Counted from the first letter of the stretch, positions 22,821 through 31,381 are shown. The stretch: 44,948 nucleotides of DNA from CAYNVS01 sp964400725 (GCA_964400725.1 CAYNVS010000024.1:1-44948); one strand, 5' to 3'. Made by a program: numbers and translations. The notes: a model not told the origin generated them from the sequence alone.

Positions 22821-24806
22821 GTGTCCCAGAGCGACTACATCGAAAACCATTTAAAAATTCTCGTCGTGGACGACGACCCGGAGACGAACAAAGCCGCGTC
22901 GTACGCGCTCATGCGGGAAGGCTACGAAGTAATGGGAGCTCTAACCGGCGCGCAGGCGCTTGCGGGAGTTCAAGTCGAAAACAACCTGCTCATCATTTTA
23001 GACTACCAGCTCCCCGACATGTCCGCGCTGGAGCTTGTGCACCAAATGGCTCTTCAGGGTCGCCTTCAACCTTTCATAATTACGGCGAATAGGGACGAAG
23101 CCGAAAGCGCCGCCGAGCTGCTGAAGCTGGGCGCGAAAGATTTAATGCTCAAGGACGAAACCTTTTTGCGCAGGCTGCCCGTCGTCGTCGCCGCGACGGT
23201 TAAAACGCTTTACAACGAAATAGTTCTAAAAGAGCTCGAAAACGCCCTGCGCTTCAATTTTCAAAAATATCAAGGGTTGTACGAAACAATCTTCGACGGA
23301 GTGGGAATATTCGTTCCGACCGAGGACGGCCGCGATTTCATCTGCAAAGATTTCAACGGCGCGGGCGCGAGGATACTCAACCGCGAACGAGAGGATTTGT
23401 TCGGGAAAAATCTATGGGACATATTCGGCAAAATACGCAGCGACGAGCTTTTCAACGTCTTTCGCAGCGTCATGGAAAAAGGGGAGCCCGAAACCATTCA
23501 CCAGAACGAATACGTGATAAAGCAGCTAAAACGCTGGCTGTCGTTTAAAATAGCTCCGCTGCCCGGCGGCGAAATTATGGCCGTATTCGAGGACAGGACC
23601 GATCAGATTTCGGCGGAGCACGCTTTGCTGCAAAGCGAAAAGCGCTACCTCTCCACGGTTGACGAATCTCCCGTCTTCATCTCGCGCTTTCTGCCCAACG
23701 GCGAAATCACTTTTATGAACCAAACGCTGTGCCGCTACCTCGGCGAAAAGCCCGAAAGCGTGCTTGGGCGCAACTTCATCGAGTACGTTTACATCGACGA
23801 ATGGAACATGTTCCTTAAAATCATCAAGTCCATCACCAAGGCGAACCCGGAGGTTACGCTTGAGAACAGCGTAAACCTGCCCCGCGCTAAAACGCGCTGG
23901 CACCGCTGGATTATCCGCGGCGTCTTCATGGGGAACTACCTCGTCGAGTGTTTGGCCTGCGGCTGGGACATAACCGAAGAGCGCGCGAGCAAAGAGTCGA
24001 TGATGATGATGACCACGGCCATTAACAATCTCCGCTCGGAGTGCTACATCATCGACAAGCGGGGCCGCATTCTGCGCGTAAACAAGGCGGTGATCGACCT
24101 CACCGGCTACTCGGAGAAAGAGCTTTACGAAGAGATAAACCTGCGCGACGTGAACTATAAAATGTCCATCGAGGACTGGGAGAACTTCTGGGCGGATTTG
24201 CAGCGCTACCAGTCGGTTACGTTCGATTCCATGCACCGCACCCGCGCGGGCAAAACCTACCCGGTGGAAATAACCGCCGAGCTTATGAAGTTCAACAACA
24301 ACGATTTCGCGTTCATAATCGCGCGGGACATCGCGAACAGAAAAGCCTCGGAGCGCGGCGGTGGCGGCGGAGGCGCGGGGCTTGAGATAGAGAGCATTCT
24401 CAACAACGTAAGCGATCCGTTCTTCACGATAGACGACAAGATGCTGATTACGTACATCAATCCGGCGGCGGCGGGCGTTCTGCGCGTCGCGCCCGAAGAC
24501 GTTTTGCACAGGCATTTCTTCGAGATATTCCCAAAGGCCAAAGGGAGCGCCTTCGACACGCTTTACATGTACGCGATGAAAGTAAAAAAGGCTTTTTCCT
24601 TCGAGACCTTTTTAAGCAACGAGCCGAATTCGCCTTGGTTTACAATCAACGTCTTTCCGTTCGACGGCGGAATGTCGGTCTTTTTGCGCTCCGCGGGCCA
24701 GAAGGCCGCGCCGCCCGCCTCGTCGGGCTCCGGCTCCATTCCCGGCATAGGTTTGGGCAAAAAAGAGCCGCCTACAAACGTCAGCAAAATTTTCGGCAAG
24801 CGGTAA
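22821..24806 (+). CDS. Response-regulator receiver with four PAS domains and no output domain
   Basis: Signalling protein. The GTG at 22821 (AGGCGG 5 nt upstream) is preferred; an in-frame TTG at 22803 is possible. The 661 residues begin with a receiver domain: acidic DDD after LKILVV, phosphoacceptor D61 in IILDYQLPD, T88 and K111. Four PAS-like domains follow (about 145-265, 275-390, 397-510, 520-635). Connecting helices are recognisable (ALLQSEKRYLSTVDESPVF; DITEERASKES; DIANRKASER). A Gly-rich linker precedes the last PAS domain, and a Gly/Ser/Pro tail ends the protein. No histidine kinase, diguanylate cyclase, phosphatase or DNA-binding domain is seen, so output must be through a partner. 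No kinase gene is adjacent. Confidence 0.85.
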   Translation: MSQSDYIENHLKILVVDDDPETNKAASYALMREGYEVMGALTGAQALAGVQVENNLLIILDYQLPDMSALELVHQMALQGRLQPFIITANRDEAESAAELLKLGAKDLMLKDETFLRRLPVVVAATVKTLYNEIVLKELENALRFNFQKYQGLYETIFDGVGIFVPTEDGRDFICKDFNGAGARILNREREDLFGKNLWDIFGKIRSDELFNVFRSVMEKGEPETIHQNEYVIKQLKRWLSFKIAPLPGGEIMAVFEDRTDQISAEHALLQSEKRYLSTVDESPVFISRFLPNGEITFMNQTLCRYLGEKPESVLGRNFIEYVYIDEWNMFLKIIKSITKANPEVTLENSVNLPRAKTRWHRWIIRGVFMGNYLVECLACGWDITEERASKESMMMMTTAINNLRSECYIIDKRGRILRVNKAVIDLTGYSEKELYEEINLRDVNYKMSIEDWENFWADLQRYQSVTFDSMHRTRAGKTYPVEITAELMKFNNNDFAFIIARDIANRKASERGGGGGGAGLEIESILNNVSDPFFTIDDKMLITYINPAAAGVLRVAPEDVLHRHFFEIFPKAKGSAFDTLYMYAMKVKKAFSFETFLSNEPNSPWFTINVFPFDGGMSVFLRSAGQKAAPPASSGSGSIPGIGLGKKEPPTNVSKIFGKR

Positions 24807-24978
24807 ACGCGGCAAAATTACCGGGGGCTAGGTTAAGAGCTTGAAATAAAGAACGATGCTTTTAAGAAACGCCGTCGGCGTTTTCAGCGCGCAAAATTTT
24901 ATTTTAATTGCTTTACGGAGCTAAAATATATATCATGTTACCAATTGTATTTAATTCATATCTCATATGGAGATACTT

Positions 24979-27126
24979 ATGAAATCTGCGATGATTTTTT
25001 GCCGGTTTGTTTTTGTTTTCGCAGCCGCCGCGCTGGCGGGATTTTCCGCCGCCTACGCCGAGCACGCCGCGCCTCCGCCTCCGCCGCAAGACTTAATTCT
25101 CATTTGGCCGCTCAGCGCGCCCATAGGAGATTACAACCCTTCCGAGTCCGTCTATACGATGCTTCGCGAGCGCAAGCTGACGCCGGTGGAAAAAGATAAA
25201 CTCAATCAGTTTTTAAACTCGTCGGAAGGCGCGCAGCATCAAGGCTGTCTCGCGGTCGCCTGCATGTCCGATATGGGCAGGGCGCTGGGCGCGAAATATA
25301 CTCTTGGCGTAAAGGTTGAAAAAGACGGACAGAACGTCAACCTGCTCGTTTTCGCCGTGGACGCCGGCCAGCCGAAAATAGCCGCCAAAAGCGAAAAAAT
25401 ATCTCCGGAATCGGCTCCGGAAGTCATTTACATGGCGCTGGACATAATTCTCGACGAAATCGCTCCGCAAATCGGCGGCGTAACAAAGGCCGAGGCTTCG
25501 GGCGGAAGCGCGCAGCAGAACCCCGGCGATACCCCCCCCGACCCCGACGCGATGAAGGAGAAGGACGAAAAGGAAAAAGAAAAGAAAAAGAAAGAAAACG
25601 CCGTCGACGAGAAGTCCAGCGCGTCCAAACTGGTATGGAAAGGCGATTTAACGACTATCGGGCCGATGGACATCATCGTTCCGCGCAACCGCGTAGGCGC
25701 CGCCGTGGGTTACCGCCGCATATTCGTTAAAAATTACGTTTACGTCGATCCGACGGTCGATATGCACTTTTTCTCCGACAAACTCGCCTTTTCTTTCGAC
25801 GTTCCTCTGAACATAGAAATATTCGACGGCTACATAAAGAAGGACGACGCAAAAGGAGGAAAGGTCGGCTTTCAAAACGCCGGACGTCTGCGCCCCGAAG
25901 ACTGGAACGAGTGGCGCGATTATTTTAAGGTAATTCATTACATCCGCTACGGCAAAAAGGAAGACAGCCTTTACATTAACGTCAACCGCGACGTAGCAAA
26001 CACGCTCGGCCACGGCCTTCTGATGAAGCGTTATATTCCTTCTCTCGAAACGGGAACCTACAAGGTCTCCGCCGTCGGCGCCGCATATAACGATTGGGGC
26101 GGGTTCGAGCTTTACTCCAACGACGTTACCAGCTTCGATATTTCGGGCGGCCTCGTATTCGTCAAACCGCTCGCGCTGTTCTTCGACAACTTTTTCGCGA
26201 AAAGCATTTCCATCGGCGGCACGGTTCTTCTCGACCGCAGCGCGCCGGTTTTGATTAACCCCGAAGACATCGACGCGTCCAACGGCCGCTTTAAGGTTAT
26301 GCAGGACGGAATGGTAATGGGCTACGGAGTTGACGTTGAAGCGAAAGTCTTCAGAACCGAAAACATCGACGCCAAGCTATATTTTGATTTCTCTCATTTA
26401 AAGCCGCTTACTACGAGCGAGCCAAGCGCGTCCGATCAGGAAGTAATCCGCCGCTATCCGACGGTCTTTCTGCCGTGGCTCGAAAAAAAATACAAAGGCG
26501 GCTGGGGATACACTCTGGGCTCGCTGGTTCGTTTGAACTTCGGCGAAGAATGGCTTTCGGCCTTTAGAATGAGAGGAGAGCTGAGGTATTTCGCCGACAA
26601 CTTCGACCCGGAATATTTCGACCCGTTGTACGAAATACAAAAATTTAAGTACGTGTCCGAGCACAGAGTAACCAGCAAAGCGGTCAGCGAAGCGATGGGC
26701 GGGAAAGCCATTCCCAGCAAATTCGTGGACGTTTTCGGACGCGCGGGCTCCAACCGCTTCGGCGGAATGCTAGAATTCACCTACGCCCTCAAAGACATAG
26801 TCGGCGTAACCCTGATGTGGGAAGACGCCACCGGCCCGGACAACGGCAAATTCATCGCTCACGTCGAAGTGCCGGCTCTGTCGTGGCTGCGTCTTTCGGC
26901 CACGTATTACAAATGGAATTTCGACTCTTATTCCAAACTTTTCAATTTGAACGACGAAAACGCCGTGCTTATTACCAGCGCGAGAGTGCATCCGCTTCCT
27001 CTGCTTTACTTCAATCTCGGTCTGCGCAAGGCTCTAAAGCCCTCCGATAAATACGTAAGCAACCTCGATAGCGCCTTCGACGTGCGTTTTGACGTGGAAT
27101 TCAGCTGGGAATGGGACGCAGAATAG
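24979..27126 (+). CDS. Probable outer-membrane beta-barrel with TolB-N-like N-terminal domain
   Basis: Function unknown. The start at 24979 is chosen because GGAG lies 6 nt upstream; an ATG at 24967 is also in frame. The 715 residues have a signal peptide ending near AAYAEH. A domain (about 38-165) has two cysteines and 'LGAKYTLGVKVEKDGQNV', resembling the protein at 3042-3587. A Lys/Glu-rich linker (about 180-215) leads to about 490 residues of alternating polar and aromatic strands ending FSWEWDAE. The barrel prediction rests on that alternation and on the aromatic near-C-terminal strand. A run of eight C (25532-25539) sits in the linker. Its last 16 bp overlap the next gene. Confidence 0.72.
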   Translation: MKSAMIFCRFVFVFAAAALAGFSAAYAEHAAPPPPPQDLILIWPLSAPIGDYNPSESVYTMLRERKLTPVEKDKLNQFLNSSEGAQHQGCLAVACMSDMGRALGAKYTLGVKVEKDGQNVNLLVFAVDAGQPKIAAKSEKISPESAPEVIYMALDIILDEIAPQIGGVTKAEASGGSAQQNPGDTPPDPDAMKEKDEKEKEKKKKENAVDEKSSASKLVWKGDLTTIGPMDIIVPRNRVGAAVGYRRIFVKNYVYVDPTVDMHFFSDKLAFSFDVPLNIEIFDGYIKKDDAKGGKVGFQNAGRLRPEDWNEWRDYFKVIHYIRYGKKEDSLYINVNRDVANTLGHGLLMKRYIPSLETGTYKVSAVGAAYNDWGGFELYSNDVTSFDISGGLVFVKPLALFFDNFFAKSISIGGTVLLDRSAPVLINPEDIDASNGRFKVMQDGMVMGYGVDVEAKVFRTENIDAKLYFDFSHLKPLTTSEPSASDQEVIRRYPTVFLPWLEKKYKGGWGYTLGSLVRLNFGEEWLSAFRMRGELRYFADNFDPEYFDPLYEIQKFKYVSEHRVTSKAVSEAMGGKAIPSKFVDVFGRAGSNRFGGMLEFTYALKDIVGVTLMWEDATGPDNGKFIAHVEVPALSWLRLSATYYKWNFDSYSKLFNLNDENAVLITSARVHPLPLLYFNLGLRKALKPSDKYVSNLDSAFDVRFDVEFSWEWDAE

Positions 27127-29084
27127 CTTTTTCGGCTCTTTTTTTAGTCGCGCTGTCGTTCGCCTCGCACCTGCCGCTCGTTCTCGACGGCAAAGAGTTC
27201 ATTCAGGACGACACCACCTTCGCGGAAAACCGCGTAATACGCAAATTTGATCCGGCAGCTGCGCTGACTACCGACTTCTGGGGAAGACCGCTCAACGCCC
27301 CAAACTCCATCGGTTCGTGGAGGCCGGTGCCGGTTATTTCATTGCAGCTCGATTTTCCCGTCAGCGGATACGATCCGCGCGTAATGCGCTTTACAAATCT
27401 GGTCATTCACGCGGCTGCGGCGCTTTTAGCGATGATATTCTTCATGCAGCTGGGGCTTGAGTTTAAAATGGCGCTTATGGGAGCGGCCTTCTTTGCGGTC
27501 GCGGCTCGGCCGTTGGAGGCGAGAGCTTTTATTATAGGCAGGGCGGACGTATTCGCCGCGTTTTTCTCGCTTTTATCGCTCGTTATTTATATGAAGTGGC
27601 GAAAGAGCGGAGGAATAGCGCTTCTCCTGTCGTCCCTGCTCGCCTTTATACTCGGCGTTTTTTCAAAAGAAAACGCCGCAATTCTGCCGGGCGTAATTTT
27701 TCTCGTTGTTTTCCTCGACAAATACAATTCCCATATAAAGCGCGACGTAATAATAATGCTCGCCATGGCGGCAATCGTCGGCGTATGGATGTATTTGCGG
27801 ATGCGGCTTATAGGCTCCGTAAGGCAGGAAATTACGATGGCGCAGCTCGCCGGTTTGACCTTCTGGGAGCGCCTTCCGACCGCGGGACACCTTTACTTCA
27901 GGCACATCTTGAAGCTGTTTGCGCCCGGCCTCGTTCCTCACGAGGAAGGGCAGTTTGAAGTCTTTCTGACCGACCACGCGAAGTTTTTGAATTACCTGTA
28001 TCCCGCCGCCGCCGCCGCGTGCGTTTTGGCGTTCGTTTGGATTAAGCGAATAGGCGGAATAATCGGCTTGACCGCTACGGGAATTTTATTTACCAGCGCC
28101 GCGCTTGTTCCGGTCATTCATCTGTTCATGCCGGTCAACACCGTTACGGCGGAGCGTTTTTCGTATTTTCCGGCGGTCGGAATCGGCCTGACGCTTGCGG
28201 CTTTGTTCTCGCTTTTTCTTAAATTATCGGAGATGCGCAAGCGGGTTTTATATCTCGCCTTCGGGGCTATAATTTTGTTCAACGCCGCCATTACCTTCGC
28301 CGGAAGCTACGCGTTTCAAAGCGCGCCGCAATTTTATTTTCACTTAACGGCGGTGTCGCCTAAAAGCCAGCTCGCATGGCTTGGAATGGGAAACGTCCTT
28401 CTCGATTTAGGCAAAAACGAGGACGCTTACGAGGCGTTCGGGCATTGTTACGACGAGGCGCACAATATTCACGAAACGCGCTGCCTGAACGGAATGGGCG
28501 TAAGCCTTGCGCGTCAGGGCAAATACAAAGAGGCGGAAGACCTTTTAACGGGCGCGTTTAAAATGTCCAAAAGCTTCGAGGCGAAGCTCGATCTATTGTA
28601 CAATATCGGCGTCGTTTTTTACACCGAAAAAAACAAGGAAAAAGCGGTCGCGTACTTTTCAAAGGTTCTCGAAACCAAGCCGGACGTTTGCAACGCCCGT
28701 TTTTCGCTCGCAAAAGCGAGAATGATTTACGTTTCCGACGCCGACGCGGCGGATTCGCTGGAACAAGGGATTAAGGAATTCGAGGCGTCTATCGCCTGCG
28801 ACCCCGACAACGGAGCGTGGAAGGAGCGGAACAAAATCGAAATTAACGCCGAAATCCACGCCTTGCTCGAAGCGGTCAAAACGCCGGACGATAAATTTTA
28901 CGCCGCCGCGGAAAAGAACGCCGAGCGCCTGCTTAACGAAGGCCAGACTGCGGAGATTAAAACGCATATCGCGCTGCTTAAAAAAGACTGCGTCAAGGCG
29001 GCTTCTCTGCGCGCCAAACTCCCCGCGAATACGACGCCCGCGCTGAAACAGCAGTACGAAGACGTTTGCGGCTCGAACCAGTGA
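27111..29084 (+). CDS. Polytopic membrane protein with TPR repeats, TMTC-like (GT-C glycosyltransferase candidate)
   Basis: Possible lipid-linked sugar transferase. The 657 residues start with a membrane helix, then an acidic pair D33-D34 in the first external loop (FIQDDTTFAEN). Next come WRPVPVISLQLDF, TNLVIHAAAALLA, AFIIGRADVFAAFF, FSKENAAILPG and VTAERFSYFPAVGIGL. These match the layout of TMTC-type O-mannosyltransferase relatives, in which the DD/DE pair is catalytic. Roughly ten helices precede a TPR region (about 420-560: GMGNVLLDLGKNEDAYEAF, GVSLARQGKYKEAEDLL, IGVVFYTEKNKEKAVAYF). The start overlaps the barrel gene by 16 bp. Family placement is by motif; activity is inferred. Confidence 0.78.
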   Translation: MGRRIAFSALFLVALSFASHLPLVLDGKEFIQDDTTFAENRVIRKFDPAAALTTDFWGRPLNAPNSIGSWRPVPVISLQLDFPVSGYDPRVMRFTNLVIHAAAALLAMIFFMQLGLEFKMALMGAAFFAVAARPLEARAFIIGRADVFAAFFSLLSLVIYMKWRKSGGIALLLSSLLAFILGVFSKENAAILPGVIFLVVFLDKYNSHIKRDVIIMLAMAAIVGVWMYLRMRLIGSVRQEITMAQLAGLTFWERLPTAGHLYFRHILKLFAPGLVPHEEGQFEVFLTDHAKFLNYLYPAAAAACVLAFVWIKRIGGIIGLTATGILFTSAALVPVIHLFMPVNTVTAERFSYFPAVGIGLTLAALFSLFLKLSEMRKRVLYLAFGAIILFNAAITFAGSYAFQSAPQFYFHLTAVSPKSQLAWLGMGNVLLDLGKNEDAYEAFGHCYDEAHNIHETRCLNGMGVSLARQGKYKEAEDLLTGAFKMSKSFEAKLDLLYNIGVVFYTEKNKEKAVAYFSKVLETKPDVCNARFSLAKARMIYVSDADAADSLEQGIKEFEASIACDPDNGAWKERNKIEINAEIHALLEAVKTPDDKFYAAAEKNAERLLNEGQTAEIKTHIALLKKDCVKAASLRAKLPANTTPALKQQYEDVCGSNQ

Positions 29085-29100
29085 AGACAATTCCGGCGGG

Positions 29101-29775
29101 TTAATCGCAATTGAAACTCTTGCGGTGGACGGGCGAAAGACCGCGCGTTTTTACGGCCTCTTTGTGCTTTTGCGTCGGGTAGCCTTTATGCTCCTTAAAT
29201 CCGTACTGCGGATAATACGCGTCGAGTTCCTCCATCAGCTCGTCCCGCAGCGTTTTGGCGAGCACGCTTGCGGCGGCAATCGCGAGCGATCGGGCGTCTC
29301 CTTTTACCAGCGGCAGGGCGGGAAAAGCGCACGGTATCGAGAAGTCGCCGTCGATTATTACGACGGTATTGCCCGCGTCGAGCCCTAGAGGTTTTGCCTT
29401 TTCGGCAAGCAGCCCTTCCAGCGCGCGCCTCATCGCCAATCCCGAAGCGCTGCGGATGTTTATCTCGTCGATTTCTTCCGCGGACGCGGACGCCGCGCAC
29501 CAGCCCGGCAGGCTGCGTTTTAGGTCGGCGCAGATTTCCCGCCTCGTTTTTTCATTAATTTTTTTCGAGTCGTTGAGTTTGGGGTGAAGGGGCGGGTTCG
29601 GCGAGCCTTCCCGCGAGAGAGTTATAAGCGCGGCAGCCGCCTCGACCGGCCCTGCGAGCGGCCCGCGGCCCGCTTCGTCGAGCCCGATGACATTTAAAAT
29701 TCCCCGGTTAAAAATAAGACGCTCGACGTCGCCTAGCGTTTTAGCGTTGGACTCGTCGAGCGCCGATATTAACAA
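29101..29775 (-). CDS. rnhB: Ribonuclease HII
   Basis: Removes ribonucleotides from DNA by cutting RNA in RNA-DNA hybrids. The 224 residues have the catalytic DEAGRGPLAGPV (D33, E34), a further acidic region in VIIDGDF, SVLAKTLRDELM and the C-terminal YPQYGFKEHKGYPTQKHKEA. The N-terminus carries about 30 residues before the conserved core. No ATG is available, and the frame opens with TTG at 29775 without a strong ribosome site, so the exact start is uncertain. It follows rplS as in many Deltaproteobacteria. Its stop is only 16 bp from the convergent TPR gene. Confidence 0.94.
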   Translation of the reverse strand: MLISALDESNAKTLGDVERLIFNRGILNVIGLDEAGRGPLAGPVEAAAALITLSREGSPNPPLHPKLNDSKKINEKTRREICADLKRSLPGWCAASASAEEIDEINIRSASGLAMRRALEGLLAEKAKPLGLDAGNTVVIIDGDFSIPCAFPALPLVKGDARSLAIAAASVLAKTLRDELMEELDAYYPQYGFKEHKGYPTQKHKEAVKTRGLSPVHRKSFNCD

Positions 29776-29908
29776 GCCGTCGAAAAAATTAGTCGTTTCG
29801 CGGCTGAAGGGGCCTTTTGCGCCGATGCAATACCCGCCGCCGTCTTTGCCGCCGCAATTTGCGTCGTCAAAGGGGAGGGCCGGCAGCCGGAGTCTGGTCT
29901 TGGTCAGA

Positions 29909-30268
29909 CTATCTTACTTCCTTGAGGCGCGTGGCGCGGCCGATGCGGCTGCGCAGATAATACAGCTTGGCGCGGCGCGCGCGTCCGTGGCGGACTACTT
30001 CCACTTTTTCCAAAAGCGGCGAGTGAAGCGGGAAGGTGCGCTCCACGCCTACGCCGAAAGAATTTTTGCGGACGGTGAAAGTGGCGCGGGCGCTGTCTCC
30101 GTGCAGAATGCGGATGATGTCGCCCTGAAACACCTGAACGCGCTCTTTGTCGCCTTCGACGATTTTAAAGTGCACTTTAACGTGATCTCCCGAAGCCAGC
30201 TTGGCGGGCTCCGCCTTGCGCTGTTTCGCCTCGAACTCCTTAATGGTTTTCTGAATGTCCGTAATCAT
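29909..30268 (-). CDS. rplS: 50S ribosomal protein L19
   Basis: Large-subunit protein at the interface with the 30S subunit. The 119 residues show the family motifs GDHVKVHFKIVEGDKERVQVF, GDIIRI, FTVRKNSFGVGVERTFPLHSP and the basic C-terminal RRAKLYYLRSRIGRATRLKE. AGGAG lies before the ATG. It begins 9 bp after the methyltransferase gene. The 133 bp to rnhB hold an imperfect hairpin without a T-run and no gene. Confidence 0.97.
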   Translation of the reverse strand: MITDIQKTIKEFEAKQRKAEPAKLASGDHVKVHFKIVEGDKERVQVFQGDIIRILHGDSARATFTVRKNSFGVGVERTFPLHSPLLEKVEVVRHGRARRAKLYYLRSRIGRATRLKEVR

Positions 30269-30277
30269 TTCAAACTC

Positions 30278-30829
30278 CTAATCGTCGCCAAAAAAACGGT
30301 CGAGCGTTATGGCCGCCGCAGCCCTAACCGACAGGTGGTTGTACTGCGCGCCGGGGCGCAGCGGGCGCATTACTGCGTCCATTCCGGCGAGAAACTCGTC
30401 GGAAAGACCGTAACCAGAACCAAGAATTATACACAAAGGAAGCGTTTTGTAAACATTTTTTTTAAGAGACTCGACGCTCGCCGCGTTTTCCTTCAATTTT
30501 GCGGTAGTTCCGACAAGATACGGCTTTTTGCCGGTTCGTTTTTCGACGTCCTCAACGACCTCGGCGAATGTATAAACGGGTTTAACGACGGAGAGCGCCT
30601 CTTTGCGGTCGGGGTTGAGCGCCGCTCCGGCGCCTTCGTCCCAGTGCGAAACGATTGCGCGAAGTATTTCGTGCATTTCGGGGTGGGGGTGAACGACGTA
30701 AAAATTCATAACGTCGTACGTGCGGCAGCTTCGGGCGATGTCGTGCACGTCTATGGTGGTGAGCGACGTGGTGAGCGGGCGTCCGTCCTTCCCCTTGCAT
30801 CCGCTGTGCGATAAAACCATTGAGAACAT
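30278..30829 (-). CDS. SPOUT-type RNA methyltransferase (Methyltrn_RNA_4 family)
   Basis: Probable S-adenosylmethionine-dependent RNA methyltransferase related to the TrmD C-terminal fold; the target RNA is not known for this family. The 183 residues have the family start GRPLTTSLTTIDVHDIARSCRTYDV, followed by FYVVHPHPEMHEI, KPYLVGTTAK and the knot motif ILGSGYGLSDEFL. GAGG lies 8 nt before the ATG. In related genomes it sits beside trmD and rplS. Here rplS-rnhB follow, but trmD is not upstream within the window; the DUF559 element and tpiA lie there instead. Confidence 0.88.
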   Translation of the reverse strand: MFSMVLSHSGCKGKDGRPLTTSLTTIDVHDIARSCRTYDVMNFYVVHPHPEMHEILRAIVSHWDEGAGAALNPDRKEALSVVKPVYTFAEVVEDVEKRTGKKPYLVGTTAKLKENAASVESLKKNVYKTLPLCIILGSGYGLSDEFLAGMDAVMRPLRPGAQYNHLSVRAAAAITLDRFFGDD

Positions 30830-30849
30830 ATTGAGAACCTCACCCCCGG

Positions 30850-30873
30850 CCCCTCTCCATGCGTGGAGAGGGG
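30850..30873. repeat. GC-rich hairpin, left of DUF559
   Basis: CCCCTCTCCA-TGCG-TGGAGAGGGG: perfect 10-bp stem with a 4-nt loop. It lacks a T-run, so it is not a normal terminator. A similar hairpin (GCCTTCTCC...GGAGAAGGC) is at 39841-39866. Confidence 0.9.
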
Positions 30874-30886
30874 AGCCGGAAAGCCT

Positions 30887-31288
30887 TTATTCGTCGTTAA
30901 GAGCGTCAGATTTCTTCTTCAATTTAACATATTCAGCGTTAATTGTCTCCAGCGTTCTTTCCGTTAAAGCGACAGCTTCTTCATTAGAAAACCTTAATAT
31001 CGTTATGCCGATATTATTAAGCGCTTTGTCTCTTTTAGCGTCATAAAACTCCTGATTTTCATGCGCGGAGCCGTCGAGTTCTATCGCCAAGCCTGAGTCC
31101 GGATTGTAAAAATCGACTATATATCCGGCGATAACTTGCTGCCGTCTAAACTTAATTCCGTTCAGGCGTTTGTTACGCAAACTGTTCCAAAGAAGTTTTT
31201 CGGCGGGCGTCTGCTCCGACCGAAGATCGCGCGAAATTTCTTTTTTTACCGCTGCAACCTTTTGATTTCTTGAAACGCCTTTAACCAT
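30887..31288 (-). CDS. DUF559 / Vsr-like endonuclease-fold protein
   Basis: Small predicted nuclease of the restriction-endonuclease-like fold; no biological role is established. The 133 residues carry the family core: RSEQTPAEKLLWNSLRNKRLNG, KFRRQQVIAGYIVDFYNP, LAIELDGSAHENQEFYDAKRD and GITILRFSNEE. The acidic pair in VDFY and IELDG plus the histidine fit the catalytic region of Vsr relatives. The gene is flanked by GC-rich hairpins and is not part of the neighbouring ribosomal operon. No partner methylase or toxin-antitoxin gene is beside it. Confidence 0.88.
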   Translation of the reverse strand: MVKGVSRNQKVAAVKKEISRDLRSEQTPAEKLLWNSLRNKRLNGIKFRRQQVIAGYIVDFYNPDSGLAIELDGSAHENQEFYDAKRDKALNNIGITILRFSNEEAVALTERTLETINAEYVKLKKKSDALNDE

Positions 31289-31343
31289 TTAAACCTTCTC
31301 ATTGGCCTCGCCCTTTGTCCCTTTCCGCGGACGGGGAGGGGCG

Positions 31344-31371
31344 GCCTGCCGATGCGAAGGCGTCGGCGGGC
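31344..31371. repeat. GC-rich hairpin, right of DUF559
   Basis: GCCTGCCGATGC-GAAG-GCGTCGGCGGGC: a 12-bp stem in which ten pairs are Watson-Crick and two are G-T wobble on one strand. It is followed by GGGGTGGGG, the right inverted end of the element. Confidence 0.85.
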
Positions 31372-31381
31372 GGGGTGGGGT

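Larger units (their letters stand above)
30838..31380. mobile_element. Putative mini-element: DUF559 gene flanked by inverted GC-rich ends
   Basis: The left end reads CCTCACCCCCGGCCCC and the right end GGGCGGGGTGGGG, which are approximate inverted copies of each other. Hairpins lie just inside each end (30850-30873, 31344-31371), and the DUF559 gene fills the middle. The unit separates the methyltransferase-rplS-rnhB operon from tpiA. No target-site duplication or transposase is seen, so mobility is inferred from structure only. Confidence 0.5.

Noticed and set aside
29880..29915. Hairpin AGTCTG...CAGACT after rplS as a terminator
   Set aside because: The stem is short and no T-run follows on the minus strand.
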